Source: a virus
IMG/VR virus record: IMGVR_UViG_3300032797_000272
Coordinates: 1-37,296 of that record
Strand: one strand, 5' to 3'
Length of the DNA: 37,296 bases
How positions within the stretch are numbered: the first letter of the stretch is position 1; the number at the start of each line of letters is the position of its first letter. The translations under genes and the position numbers were made by a program. Shown in pieces: positions 14,848-22,817 of this stretch. The notes under the pieces were generated by a model, which had not been told where the DNA came from, did not search any database, and was given only the letters and a program-made list of their open reading frames with translations.

Positions 14848-15831
14848 CTTCTTCTTCTCCTTATCTGTGAAATCTGTGGCTGATTGTTCCAGGCGGCGGT
14901 GGGATTCGGAGAGGGCCACCGCCTCGAGCAGTTGCGGATAATCGGCCGCGCCAATCTCGATGGGCGGCAGATGCTGTAGGAATGGCCGGATCAGGATGGC
15001 GCCGGCCTTGAGCGCCGTGCCGATGGATTTGCCGTGCTCATCCTTGCCCGCCCAGGTGAACTCGGGCGAGAAATAGCGCAGCTCCTTGTTGCGGATGGCA
15101 GCCAGGCAGGCGGGCGTCAGGTCGGCCCAGGCCCACAGGATTTTCTGGCCCTCGAGGAAAGGCTCGATGGTATCGGGGCGCTTGATCCATCCGGCGGCGC
15201 GCAGGAACTCAGGGGGAAGCACGGCGCCTTCGGCGGCCAGGCCGGAGTAATGCTGGTAGTCGAGGGGCCTTTCGCGCTGGGCCAGGTTGCGCCGCATCTC
15301 CTCGAGATCCTTGACCGTGATATCGAAGTGTTTGCCGTCCTGCTCGAAGTTCTCGCCGGTATAGGCGATGGCGATGCGGACCAGGCCGTCGCGGACCTCG
15401 GAGGCTGAAATGTAGCTGGTTTCCACCTCCTGCGCCTCGCCAATTGAGGCTTGGTCATCCTTGATCTCATAGGGGAACCTGAGAAGTCTCCCTTGATGCT
15501 CGACGATGGCGTAGGAAGGGAACACTTCTTTTACCCAGCAGTAGTTACTCCCGTCTTTCTTGGGCGGGAATTTCTTTTCAAGGGCGGCGCGGATCATTGA
15601 CTGGATGCGATCGTAGCTGATCTCTGCCAGCTTCGTTTTCTCCGCGGCCGCGGCTTCCTCGCGCTTCTTCATGACCCCGTTGGCCTGCGCGAAGGCGGAG
15701 GCCTCAGCGTCTTTGTTGCTCTGGCCGTCTTTCTTGGCCGCGGCATAGGCCGAGTTCCAGACTTCGAGCCACTGCTTTTTGAATTCAGCAGGAACGCTGT
15801 CCGGGACTTCGCTCACATTGCTGTAGGGCAT
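14248..15831 (-). CDS. Prohead protease with ChaB-like N-terminus, Mu gpI family (527 aa)
   Basis: The start is ATG 15831. Residues 1-55 (PDSVPAEFKKQWLEVWNSAY...) match a ChaB-like domain, seen in some phage protease/scaffold fusions. Residues about 60-130 are a joining segment. Residues about 130-300 are the protease-like domain, with VRDGLVRIAIAYTGENFEQDG, PLDYQHYSG and LRYFSPEFTWAGKDE, matching Mu gpI (serine protease of the head assembly). Residues 320-527 are the scaffold-type C-terminus. The catalytic residues cannot be fixed by eye. A second start at 14847 would give the scaffold alone. The role is to build and then clear the head interior. Confidence 0.82.
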   Translation of the reverse strand: MPYSNVSEVPDSVPAEFKKQWLEVWNSAYAAAKKDGQSNKDAEASAFAQANGVMKKREEAAAAEKTKLAEISYDRIQSMIRAALEKKFPPKKDGSNYCWVKEVFPSYAIVEHQGRLLRFPYEIKDDQASIGEAQEVETSYISASEVRDGLVRIAIAYTGENFEQDGKHFDITVKDLEEMRRNLAQRERPLDYQHYSGLAAEGAVLPPEFLRAAGWIKRPDTIEPFLEGQKILWAWADLTPACLAAIRNKELRYFSPEFTWAGKDEHGKSIGTALKAGAILIRPFLQHLPPIEIGAADYPQLLEAVALSESHRRLEQSATDFTDKEKKKMAVKNFKLKCLADGEHKGRVGVFEGDEMVGLVDGKLPKDEPDADDVKAREIAAADTAFLAEAAKAKPAEILMLAERRTSEGKLSMAGYLRAQKIAALVDTAVAAGKILPKQRENFFVLAGANYDAAAAVLAEAKPVIDLTSRGISGGETMTAKETVNAGVAQLMAEKKIPYAKALARFARENPAVWAEYEKASTIRTKE

Positions 15832-15837
15832 ATGCAG

Positions 15838-15886
15838 CTCCAAGCTGTCAGCTCGCCCGCATTCGGGCTATCAGCTATCAGCTTTT
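15838..15886. repeat. Short agctgtc words with gcccgcattcgggc hairpin
   Basis: Copies of agctgtcagct and agctatcagct flank gcccgcattcgggc, a small perfect hairpin also found near 13503 (with t for c) and 30154. It lies in the spacer between two head genes. Confidence 0.75.
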
Positions 15887-16528
15887 CTCCCCGCCGAAGA
15901 ACTTGGCGATCTCGGCGAGCTGGGCCTTCAGCGCGTCGGAAGCGCCAGTGAATTCGAGCTGCGCGGTGCGCAGCTTCACCGTGACTTCGGGCGCCGCGCC
16001 ATTGATCGGCGCCGTTTGCGCCTGTCGGGCCAGCACAATCGCCGTGGCCGCCTTAGGATTGCGGCGCTGCGCGGGCACCCGCTCGCTCACGCTCGCGGCT
16101 CTGTTGGGCGGGGCAGCCGCCTTCGGGCCGCCCACGCCCTTCACCGGCGTGATCCCTTCCGCCTTTAGCCGCTTGTGGATCGTCTCCCAGGCGGGGCCGT
16201 ATTTGCGTGTCAGCTCCGAGATCGATACACCGGCCCTGGCATCGGCAAATAGCGCCTGCCAGTCGCATGGATTCGTTTTCGGCATTCTGTTTGCCTCCTG
16301 CCTGGGAACCGCTTCCTTCGCTTCGCTCCGGTCGCGGCTTTGTTGCTTTTCTGCTCCGCGTGAATCCGCGTTAATCCGCGGATTGTTTTCTTTCGGCGGG
16401 AACGGATCGCGCCCATTCTCCGCCAGCTTCCAGCAGGCCACGCACATGGGCGTGTCGCGGCCCTTCCACCCGACGATCCGGTGCGCCGGCGTCGTGGCCC
16501 CATGCGCTTTATGCGGCTCGCAATGCAT
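15878..16528 (-). CDS. Hypothetical protein with CxxC and HTH-like segment (216 aa)
   Basis: The start is taken at ATG 16528 (MHCEPHKAHG); the upstream in-frame codons lie in the palindromic element. Seen: MCVACWKLAEN around residues 28-38 (a CxxC, with another Cys/His pair at the N-terminus, so possibly zinc-binding). A mid-protein ISELTRKYGPAWETIHKRLK (about residues 105-124) reads as a helix-turn-helix. The C-terminal end is acidic/helical (ALKAQLAEIAKFFGG). The linker contains translated tandem-word sequence (PRINADSRGAEK). I do not recognise the family. It sits in the head module, so it may regulate or be an accessory. Confidence 0.6.
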   Translation of the reverse strand: MHCEPHKAHGATTPAHRIVGWKGRDTPMCVACWKLAENGRDPFPPKENNPRINADSRGAEKQQSRDRSEAKEAVPRQEANRMPKTNPCDWQALFADARAGVSISELTRKYGPAWETIHKRLKAEGITPVKGVGGPKAAAPPNRAASVSERVPAQRRNPKAATAIVLARQAQTAPINGAAPEVTVKLRTAQLEFTGASDALKAQLAEIAKFFGGEKS

Positions 16529-16547
16529 GGCAACAGACCTGAGACCT

Positions 16548-16590
16548 GGGATGCCGCACTGCGGCATCCCACATCCCGCACCGCGGGATG
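16548..16590. repeat. Composite palindromic element, copy 2
   Basis: Hairpin B (gatgccgcactgcggcatc core, 16548-16570) is followed by hairpin A (catcccgcaccgcgggatg, 16572-16590), with gacctg(a/g)g words around it. It has the same architecture as copies at 3815-3880 and 25806-25879. Confidence 0.88.
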
Positions 16591-16658
16591 GGACCTGGGG
16601 CTAAAGGCCGGGCCTTCCCGAGCCCCCAGCCCCTAACACCTGGCCCCTGGCCCCTTCC

Positions 16659-17147
16659 TCACGGCGCGTAATAGCCCGCCACCCGCGTGCAGACGATGGT
16701 ATGGGCGATCTGGGCCGAGGGCACGAAGGTCACGGCGGTCCCCGGCACCGTCGATCGCAATCCCGTCGGATAGACCTCCGCGATCTGACGGTTCGTGGCA
16801 CTAGCGGCGCCCGCCGCGAGGATCGTGGCCAGTGACCAGACCGGACTGCCCGTCAGGTTGGTGGTGGACATGGTGGCCACGCTCGTGGTGCCAGTGATGT
16901 CGGAAGTCAAATCGATGAACACGCCGGTGATGTAAACGTACTGCCCGGCGGGCGGCGTGATGGTCACCGTGCCGTTGGCAGTGGTGGTGTTGACGGTGGC
17001 GCAGCTTGTGGCGCCGCCCAGCGAGGTCGCCAGAAAGGTAGCCGCATCCGTCCGGCTGCCGGATTGCTGGATGGCGGTGGGCGCCTGGCCGAAGGCCGCC
17101 GTGCAAACGAACGCAACGAGCAAAAGCGAAATCAGAATGTGCTTCAT
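16659..17147 (-). CDS. Secreted beta-rich protein A (162 aa, tandem paralogue)
   Basis: It starts with a clear signal peptide: MKHILISLLLVAFVCTAAFG with a likely AFG/Q cleavage. The mature part shares nearly the whole pattern of the neighbouring gene (17283-17771): SRTDAATFL near the N-terminus, then NGTVTITPPAGQYVYITGV, VATMSTTNLTGSP and the C-terminal STVPGTAVTFVPSAQ and CTRVAGYYAP. The mature proteins look alike over their whole length, so they are tandem duplicates. It lies in the head operon between the 216-aa gene and its twin. The role is unknown: export or a virion surface role are both possible. Confidence 0.8.
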   Translation of the reverse strand: MKHILISLLLVAFVCTAAFGQAPTAIQQSGSRTDAATFLATSLGGATSCATVNTTTANGTVTITPPAGQYVYITGVFIDLTSDITGTTSVATMSTTNLTGSPVWSLATILAAGAASATNRQIAEVYPTGLRSTVPGTAVTFVPSAQIAHTIVCTRVAGYYAP

Positions 17148-17169
17148 GATCGTTCTTTCTCCTTTTCGA

Positions 17170-17281
17170 GTTTCAAGCTGTCAGTTAAAAGGAGGCTACA
17201 GGCGCCAGGCTCCAGGCTCCAGGAATACCCGAGTCTCCCGTTGACTTTCCTATAGCCTGTGGCCTGTGGCCTGTGGCCTTC
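17170..17281. repeat. Tandem ggctcca / cctgtgg words between the paralogues
   Basis: Copies of ggctcca, then three copies of tggcctg, flank a gagtctcccgttgact core. This is the spacer of the duplicated secreted genes. Confidence 0.78.
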
Positions 17282-17282
17282 T

Positions 17283-17771
17283 TTACGGCGCGAAATAACC
17301 CGCCACCCGCGTGCAAAAAATCGCATGATTGGTCTGCGCGCTGGGAACGAAGGTCACTGCCGTGCCGGGCACCGTGGATTTCAGCGCAGTCGGAAATGTC
17401 TCCGAGATTTGGCGCATGGTGCCGTTGGCGCCGGCGGTCGGGACGATAGTGGCCAGCGACCAGATGGGGCTGCCGGTCAGGTTGGTGGTTGACATGGTGG
17501 CCACCTGGCTCACGCCGGTCACGTCGGCAACGATGTCGATGTAGACGCCGGTGATGTAGACGTAATTGCCGGCGGGCGGGGTGATGGTCACCGTCCCGGC
17601 GGCCGCCGTGCTGTTGACGGTGGCGCACAGGGTGGCGGCGGCCGGCGGCCCTTGCAGGAAGGTGGCCGCGTCGGTGCGGCTGCTCGATTGCTGGACGGCG
17701 GTGGGCGCCTGCCCGAAGGCTGCGAGCGAAACCAGCAAAATAACCAGAATCGAAATCACGATGTTTTTCAT
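17283..17771 (-). CDS. Secreted beta-rich protein B (162 aa, tandem paralogue)
   Basis: The start is ATG 17771. Signal peptide: MKNIVISILVILLVSLAAFG with an AFG/Q cleavage like its twin. The mature sequence has SRTDAATFLQG, AGTVTITPPAGNYVYITGV, VATMSTTNLTGSP and a C-terminal CTRVAGYFAP, matching the paralogue at 16659-17147 segment by segment, with scattered substitutions. It is upstream of it in the same operon. A conserved two-Cys pattern (early CATVN, late CTRV) may form a disulphide in the periplasm. The function is unknown. Confidence 0.8.
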   Translation of the reverse strand: MKNIVISILVILLVSLAAFGQAPTAVQQSSSRTDAATFLQGPPAAATLCATVNSTAAAGTVTITPPAGNYVYITGVYIDIVADVTGVSQVATMSTTNLTGSPIWSLATIVPTAGANGTMRQISETFPTALKSTVPGTAVTFVPSAQTNHAIFCTRVAGYFAP

Positions 17772-17817
17772 GGTCCTTCTCTCTCCTTTGTACGGCGGCC
17801 TTTCCACCGCCGGTGAA

Positions 17818-17884
17818 TTTATCCGCGGATTACGCGGATTACGCGGAAAGCAAATCCGTGGAATCCGCGGAATCCGCGGATTGC
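17818..17884. repeat. Tandem atccgcggatt / acgcgg words
   Basis: A run of ccgcggattacgcggattacgcgg faces aatccgtggaatccgcgg. The words are themselves partly palindromic (ccgcgg). Similar words are embedded in the transposase gene (near 34323-34350) and elsewhere. Confidence 0.8.
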
Positions 17885-17889
17885 TTTTC

Positions 17890-18321
17890 CTACTTGGAAC
17901 AAAAACTCCTGCGCACCGCGTTACACGGCGGCAACAGGTTGGCCGCCGGGCACTCCCCCAGCGGACACACGGACGTCCGCAGCAGATCCGGCTGGATCAT
18001 GATCTGATGCGTGGTGGTGGGGACCTGGTCGGTGACCCACACGATCCCCGCCTGCGGCTGGCCGATCGGACAGCGCACCGTGCCGCAGTCCACCACGTAG
18101 AGCGTGGTGCCGGTGGTATTCACGTTGTCCAGGCACACGTAATCGCCGGCATAAAACCGCGTCGCGGTGAACGAAATCACGGTGGCCGGCATGTACGGCC
18201 ACAGGGCGGCCAGGGGCGTGCGGGGCGGCGGCAGCGGCGGCTGCACCTGCGCCTGAACCGATCCGCAGATTGCGCAGATGGCGCAGAAAACCAAAACCAT
18301 CAAAAACTTTTTGCTCTTCAT
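17890..18321 (-). CDS. Secreted Cys-containing protein (143 aa)
   Basis: The N-terminus MKSKKFLMVLVFCAICAICG is signal-like and is partly formed by a repeated word (tgcgcag type) that reads as CAICAIC in this frame. The mature part has a VCLDNVNTTGTTLYVVDCG segment (about residues 62-80) and six or more Cys (among them CPIGQ, CPLGECPAANLLPPC, FCSK), so disulphides in an oxidising space are likely. It is in the same operon as two other secreted proteins. The family is unknown. Confidence 0.7.
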   Translation of the reverse strand: MKSKKFLMVLVFCAICAICGSVQAQVQPPLPPPRTPLAALWPYMPATVISFTATRFYAGDYVCLDNVNTTGTTLYVVDCGTVRCPIGQPQAGIVWVTDQVPTTTHQIMIQPDLLRTSVCPLGECPAANLLPPCNAVRRSFCSK

Positions 18322-18334
18322 CGTTCTCTCCTCG

Positions 18335-18375
18335 CTGATAGCTGAAAGCTGAAAGCTGAAAGCTAACAGCTATCG
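18335..18375. repeat. Tandem gctgaaa words
   Basis: Three to four copies of agctgaaa are followed by agctaacagctatcg. The words end at the stop region of the next gene. Confidence 0.8.
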
Positions 18376-18894
18376 ATAGATGACGGTCACCGTTGCCGGC
18401 GCCGACGTGCCGTAGCCGCCGGAGCAGGCGAAAGTAAACTTGGTCAATTGGCCGAATCCGAGGGCGTCGGTGGCCGAGACCGCGCTGGTATAAACGCCGG
18501 TGCCTATACCGAGGCGATTGATCACCGACCAGGCGTTGATCGTGCCGGTCGTCACGGTTACGGATGCAGCGGAGCCCAAGCTCAGGTAATTCGTGCCGTC
18601 ATACGTGGTGTACATCTGAACCGTGCAGGTGGTGTAGACCCCGACGACGGTGCCGAACTTCCACTGGATCATAGCCTCGTGAGTCGAGGTGGTCGGCACC
18701 GCCGCGCTGTCGATAGTGGCGGCCAGCACGGCCACCGTCTCGCTCGACACGGTGAAGCCGGTGGGCCGCGGCTGCACCCGAACTTGGCTGTAGGCTATAG
18801 GCTGTAGGCTGTAGACCATAGCCAACAGCAGCAGGGTCACTCGCAGTTTGCGTCCTCCAGCCTCCAGCCTCCGGACTCCAGCCTCTCTCTTCAT
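18370..18894 (-). CDS. Secreted beta-sandwich-like protein (174 aa)
   Basis: The N-terminal 37 residues contain Arg-rich and hydrophobic parts (VTLLLLAMVYSLQPIAYSQ) that read as a signal peptide. The tandem words gtaggctata and cctccagcct encode it in frame, so the signal peptide is built from the phage's repeat words. The mature part is Thr/Ser/Gly-rich and beta-sheet-like: VAVLAATIDSAAVPTTSTHE, CTVQMYTTYDGTNYLSLGSA, FTFACSGGYGTSAPATVTV. It overlaps the portal gene by 4 bases (18891-18894), so translation is coupled to the portal protein. The role is unknown. Confidence 0.75.
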   Translation of the reverse strand: MKREAGVRRLEAGGRKLRVTLLLLAMVYSLQPIAYSQVRVQPRPTGFTVSSETVAVLAATIDSAAVPTTSTHEAMIQWKFGTVVGVYTTCTVQMYTTYDGTNYLSLGSAASVTVTTGTINAWSVINRLGIGTGVYTSAVSATDALGFGQLTKFTFACSGGYGTSAPATVTVIYR

Positions 18895-21305
18895 TGCATT
18901 ACTCCTTCATCGGAAAAAATCGGCATCAACTGACCCCGGCAGGCGTCGCCGCCGTCGCAATCGTCGCCGGGCGACCAGTCCACCTCGGCCAGCGATTCCC
19001 ATTCCTGGCCGTCGCCGGCGGCGCAGGCTCCGCAGGTGTTCTGGTCCATGGCCTCGGCGCGGGCGTAGCGGGCGATCTCGCCCTGGAGCTCGCCGAAGGC
19101 GGCCCAGCGGCCGCCGGTCACCGCGGCGCGCGCGGCTTCAGTGGCGATGCGGTCGAGCCAGGAGTCGGCACCGCCGGTGAGGTCGGCGAGCACGCCGGCC
19201 TCCAGCGCCTGCCCCTCGAGGCCTTTTTTGTAGGCATCTACTGCGGCCGCGCGCGCGCGGGAGGTCAGGCCGTTATTCAGATCGCTGACCGATGCCTCGG
19301 CAATCAATGTGGGCTTGTCCTGCTCCGCCGATTCCGCAAGATTCACCGCAGAGGACGCGGAGGAACGCAGAGGTTCTTGGTTTGTTTTCTCCTCTGTGTT
19401 CCTCTGCGCCCTCTGTGGTGTCACTTTTTTGCGTTCATCGTAGACGGCCTGGCGGCCATAGGCGTGGGCCACGGCCAGTGAGCGCGCCAGGCGCGAAACC
19501 ATGGCATGGGGGAACGGCAGCTCGAGTTTATCGAGCGTGGCCGGATCGTACTTGGCGACCCGCGCGGCGGCCTCACGGACCAGGGCGGGCTTGGCGGCGC
19601 GCAGGATTCGGGCGATGACCGCCGCGGTTTTATCGCTGCGGTCGGCGTGCCCATCCCAATCGTGCTTCAGCTCATGGGGCTTGAGCGCGCGCGTCAATGG
19701 CCGTCCCCCGGCCGTCGCATGTTCGGACAGCGCCGCCGGCCTGGGAACCGCTCCCTGCGTCCGCCGCGGCGGACTCTGGTCGCGGCTCTGTTGCTGCTTT
19801 CCGCCTTCGGTCTTCGGCGCAATCTGCGCAATCTGTGGCTTCGGCCCACCCTCTTCCACGGTCTGCGGATTCGCGCCTTCCTCCGTCACGCGCTGGGCGA
19901 CCGGCGCGTAGCGGATCCGCGCTTGGCCTTCTTTGAGCAATGGCATCCCAAGTTTCTTCGCGGCCCAGTTGTCGCGTTCAAGGCTTGGCTCGATCAGATC
20001 CACGTTCGCGGCCGCCACATCTTTGATCACAGCGAGCAGATCGAGGACATTCAGCACAGCAATGTGCGGGATGATCAGCTTGGGATAGGGCAGCGGTTTT
20101 CCGGGCGCGCGCGGAAAATTGAAATCCACCAGGCGCCGGATGGTGGTGCCGCTGATGGTGTCGCAGACCGAGCTGGCCAGGCCCTGCAGTGACATCTGGA
20201 AGAAATCCACCATCACGTTGCCCACCGCGCGCGAGCCGGTCTGCGTAGTGCCCAGCGTGGCGAACATGGCCAGACCGGAGCGCATGATCTGCTCCGAGCA
20301 ATGCTGGATGAACGGCAGGGGGTCGTAGATGCGGCCGTTGATGCCCTGGAAAACCATCTCCCAGCCGTTGGGCAGGGCCAGGCCGGTATTCTCGTGCGCG
20401 GCCAGGTTGGCCACCCATTGTTTGGCCGAGTCCATGTCCTCCTTCGAGGGGTTGAGCGCGGCGGTGATCTTCGGGACGCCCATGGCGTTGCGCTCGGCGG
20501 CGATCGAGGTAATGCGGTAAAGGGCCTGCTTGATGTACCAGGGCTGATAGGCGAAGCGCAGGGTCGAGATGCCGTAAAAGTTTGCGCCTTCCTGGTGCAG
20601 GGAAAACAGGGTGAACTTGTCGGCGGGGACCTTGACGTTTACGAATTGCTGGCCGCGGTAGCCCCACTGCTCGATGGACTGGAGGGTCTCGCCGTCCGGC
20701 TCGACGTGGAAGCGATAGAAGGTGAGGGGAAGCCGCGGGGCCAGGCGGCGCAGGCGCACGCGGTCGCCGTCGATGGTCCACAAGTCCTCGTGGCCGGCGC
20801 ATCCGAAATCGCAGCATAGCAGCGCGTTCTCGATCACCGACTCCCAGCGCTGGGTGAACTTCATGCCCAGGGAGTTCTCGTATTCGAGGCCGCCGAAAAG
20901 GTTTTCCTTGACGAACTTCGCTTCCTCTTTGGCCTGGTCGTAGTCCGGCTCATTTTCTTTCACGCCGGGGATGACGTCGCAGTCCGCCGAGCGGATGGGC
21001 AGCTTCTGGCACCACAGCAGGGCGGCCACATCGGCGTCGGAGCGCCGCATTTTTTCGTAGGTCATGAAAGCGTTGCGGCCGCGAAGCGTGGCGTTGTATT
21101 CCTGGAGGTCGGTGACGAAGCCGGAGACGATAGGCGTGCCCGTCGCCCCATAGCTCGACGTGTCCGGACTTTGGACTTTGGACTTTGGACTTTGGACCTC
21201 GGTCTCGGGCACGGGCGCGGATCCGGCGGGGGAAAGCAGCGGCGCCGGCGAGACGCCCGTCTCGCCCAGGCCCACCATCCTCCGGATTGTGTCCACGACG
21301 TTCAT
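18891..21305 (-). CDS. Fused portal (Mu gp29, DUF935) and head-morphogenesis (Mu gp30/F) protein (804 aa)
   Basis: The start is ATG 21305. Residues about 55-500 are portal-like: SGFVTDLQEYNATLRGRNAF, then VENEPDYDQAKEE-type helices, PRLPLTFYRFHVEPDGETL, DKFTLFSLHQEGANFYGIST and RAVGNVMVDFFQMSLQGLAS. A Pro/Gln-rich linker (about 500-570) holds translated tandem words. Residues about 570-804 are an F-like head-morphogenesis domain, ending with CGACAAGDGQEW (Cys pattern of this family) and DDCDGGDACRGQ. In Mu these are two genes; here no stop separates them. The portal forms the packaging vertex and F helps DNA injection or assembly. Confidence 0.85.
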   Translation of the reverse strand: MNVVDTIRRMVGLGETGVSPAPLLSPAGSAPVPETEVQSPKSKVQSPDTSSYGATGTPIVSGFVTDLQEYNATLRGRNAFMTYEKMRRSDADVAALLWCQKLPIRSADCDVIPGVKENEPDYDQAKEEAKFVKENLFGGLEYENSLGMKFTQRWESVIENALLCCDFGCAGHEDLWTIDGDRVRLRRLAPRLPLTFYRFHVEPDGETLQSIEQWGYRGQQFVNVKVPADKFTLFSLHQEGANFYGISTLRFAYQPWYIKQALYRITSIAAERNAMGVPKITAALNPSKEDMDSAKQWVANLAAHENTGLALPNGWEMVFQGINGRIYDPLPFIQHCSEQIMRSGLAMFATLGTTQTGSRAVGNVMVDFFQMSLQGLASSVCDTISGTTIRRLVDFNFPRAPGKPLPYPKLIIPHIAVLNVLDLLAVIKDVAAANVDLIEPSLERDNWAAKKLGMPLLKEGQARIRYAPVAQRVTEEGANPQTVEEGGPKPQIAQIAPKTEGGKQQQSRDQSPPRRTQGAVPRPAALSEHATAGGRPLTRALKPHELKHDWDGHADRSDKTAAVIARILRAAKPALVREAAARVAKYDPATLDKLELPFPHAMVSRLARSLAVAHAYGRQAVYDERKKVTPQRAQRNTEEKTNQEPLRSSASSAVNLAESAEQDKPTLIAEASVSDLNNGLTSRARAAAVDAYKKGLEGQALEAGVLADLTGGADSWLDRIATEAARAAVTGGRWAAFGELQGEIARYARAEAMDQNTCGACAAGDGQEWESLAEVDWSPGDDCDGGDACRGQLMPIFSDEGVMQ

Positions 21306-21317
21306 GTCAACCGCAGC

Positions 21318-21420
21318 GGAGCCACAGATTGCGCAGATTGCGCAGATGAGGAATCCGTAAAATCCGCGCAATCTGTGGCTCTTGTTCCGCACTCCGCACT
21401 CCACACTCCGCATTCCGCAC
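21318..21420. repeat. Tandem gcagatt, aatccg and cactccg words
   Basis: The words cagattgcg x3, then aatccg, then cactccgcactccacactccgcattccg. They fill the gap between the terminase stop and the portal start. Confidence 0.8.
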
Positions 21421-22817
21421 TAGAATTCCACTCCCGCCAGCGGCATGGGCTGCCACTCGGCGGCGCGCGCGTTGCCCACCAGGATGCCCTCGCTCAGATG
21501 CGCGCCGCGGCTGTCGGCAGCCAGGTCCGCGAGCGCCAGCGCCCAGTATTCATCGGCGTGGCCGGCATCGCTACGCACGGCATCGAACCTCAAATTCCCG
21601 CTGGCCGTGGTCTCGCGCTTGATGGCTCCGATGGCCCGCTCGAGCGCCGGACAATTCTCCGGAATCTTATCGAGCCGCTCCTCGAATCGGCGGCGCACGA
21701 TAACCGACATGGCTTCCTTGCGCTCGCCGGTGAAAGTGACGCCTTCCGCTTTTCCGCCATGTTTCTGCGCGAGCTGCTCGCAGAGCTGCATGCCCAGGCC
21801 GGTGGCATCGCCGCAGGCCCGGCGCATCTTCGGATGCTGGAGCAGCGCGTCGAGCACCTGGTACTGCTGCTCGAAAGTGGCGCGCTCGAGGGTAATCAGG
21901 CCGCGGCAGAAACCCACGTCGCCGATGCGTTCCTGGATGTAGATGGCGGTGCGATCGCGCTTGCGCCCAATATCGAATCCCGCATAGAGAGAACCCTCGA
22001 CCGGGCGCTCGGGATCCCAGTCCGCCCGCGCGCCGGGATTACGCGCTGCGGCGATCAGCTCGAGCGGGATCCACATCTCGGCGGCGCTCACGAACTGGCA
22101 GCAAAATTCCTGTTGCCAGGCTTCCTCGTCACCGGCCAGCTTGCGCAGCTCGTGAAGATCGAGCGGCACGCCGATTTTTGCGAGCTGTGGCGCGGCTGCG
22201 GTGATGTCCGTCCAATGGCAGGACCAGATGCCTTGCTGGCGGCCGGCCGGCGGGACGCCAACGCTACATCCGGCCTCGCGGGCCAGGTCGTAGTATTTGC
22301 CCTGCTGGTAGTGCGGCGTGCTGACCACCAGCAAACGATGCCCGCGCAGCGTCGAGGCCGACGCGCCTTTCCATAGCTCGTAGCTGTCGCGGTGGAAACC
22401 GAACTCATCCAGGAAGACGTTTCCGCCAAAGCCGCGCGCGGCGTCGGGATGCGCGGTGAGCGCCGTGATCTCGCTGCCATTCGGCATCTCGATCACGAAC
22501 TTATGGGCCTCGATGCCCTCGAAGAACAGCCCGCTGCCGCTTTCACGGATCGTTTTGGCTTCGTCCAGATCGGCCTCGATCTGGCGCATGGCTACGAGAT
22601 GGTTGCGAACCTCACGGATGGCTTCCTTGGCGGTATCCTGGGTGCGCGAGATAATGAGCCAGCGGGTGCGGCGGGAGGCGCAATCGAGGGCGATCTCGTA
22701 GGTGGTGGCGAAGGTGAAGCCGATGCGGCGGGCCTTGACCGCAAGCTTGTAGCGCGATTGGTCCCTGATCCAATCGCGCTGGTAGCCGGTCATGGGCACC
22801 AGGGCCTTATTCGGCAT
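21420..22817 (-). CDS. Terminase large subunit (Mu gp28-like, 465 aa)
   Basis: The start is taken at ATG 22817 (MPNKALVPM), overlapping the small terminase by 11 bases. Residues 10-45 contain YQRDWIRDQSRYKLAVKARR with a Walker A variant KARRIGFT (28-35); Walker B is NVFLDE (133-138). The C-terminal half has YAGFDIGRKRDRTAIY, the first nuclease strand with an Asp, and later DEYWALALADLAA, a second acidic site. Together they give the ATPase plus RNase-H-like nuclease of large terminases that pack DNA through the portal. The next gene is the portal fusion, as in Mu. Confidence 0.9.
   Translation of the reverse strand: MPNKALVPMTGYQRDWIRDQSRYKLAVKARRIGFTFATTYEIALDCASRRTRWLIISRTQDTAKEAIREVRNHLVAMRQIEADLDEAKTIRESGSGLFFEGIEAHKFVIEMPNGSEITALTAHPDAARGFGGNVFLDEFGFHRDSYELWKGASASTLRGHRLLVVSTPHYQQGKYYDLAREAGCSVGVPPAGRQQGIWSCHWTDITAAAPQLAKIGVPLDLHELRKLAGDEEAWQQEFCCQFVSAAEMWIPLELIAAARNPGARADWDPERPVEGSLYAGFDIGRKRDRTAIYIQERIGDVGFCRGLITLERATFEQQYQVLDALLQHPKMRRACGDATGLGMQLCEQLAQKHGGKAEGVTFTGERKEAMSVIVRRRFEERLDKIPENCPALERAIGAIKRETTASGNLRFDAVRSDAGHADEYWALALADLAADSRGAHLSEGILVGNARAAEWQPMPLAGVEF

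Noticed and set aside
19978-20817. 279-codon minus-strand frame inside the portal gene
   Set aside because: It overlaps the portal domain in another frame, is Arg/Pro/His-rich and lacks recognisable motifs.
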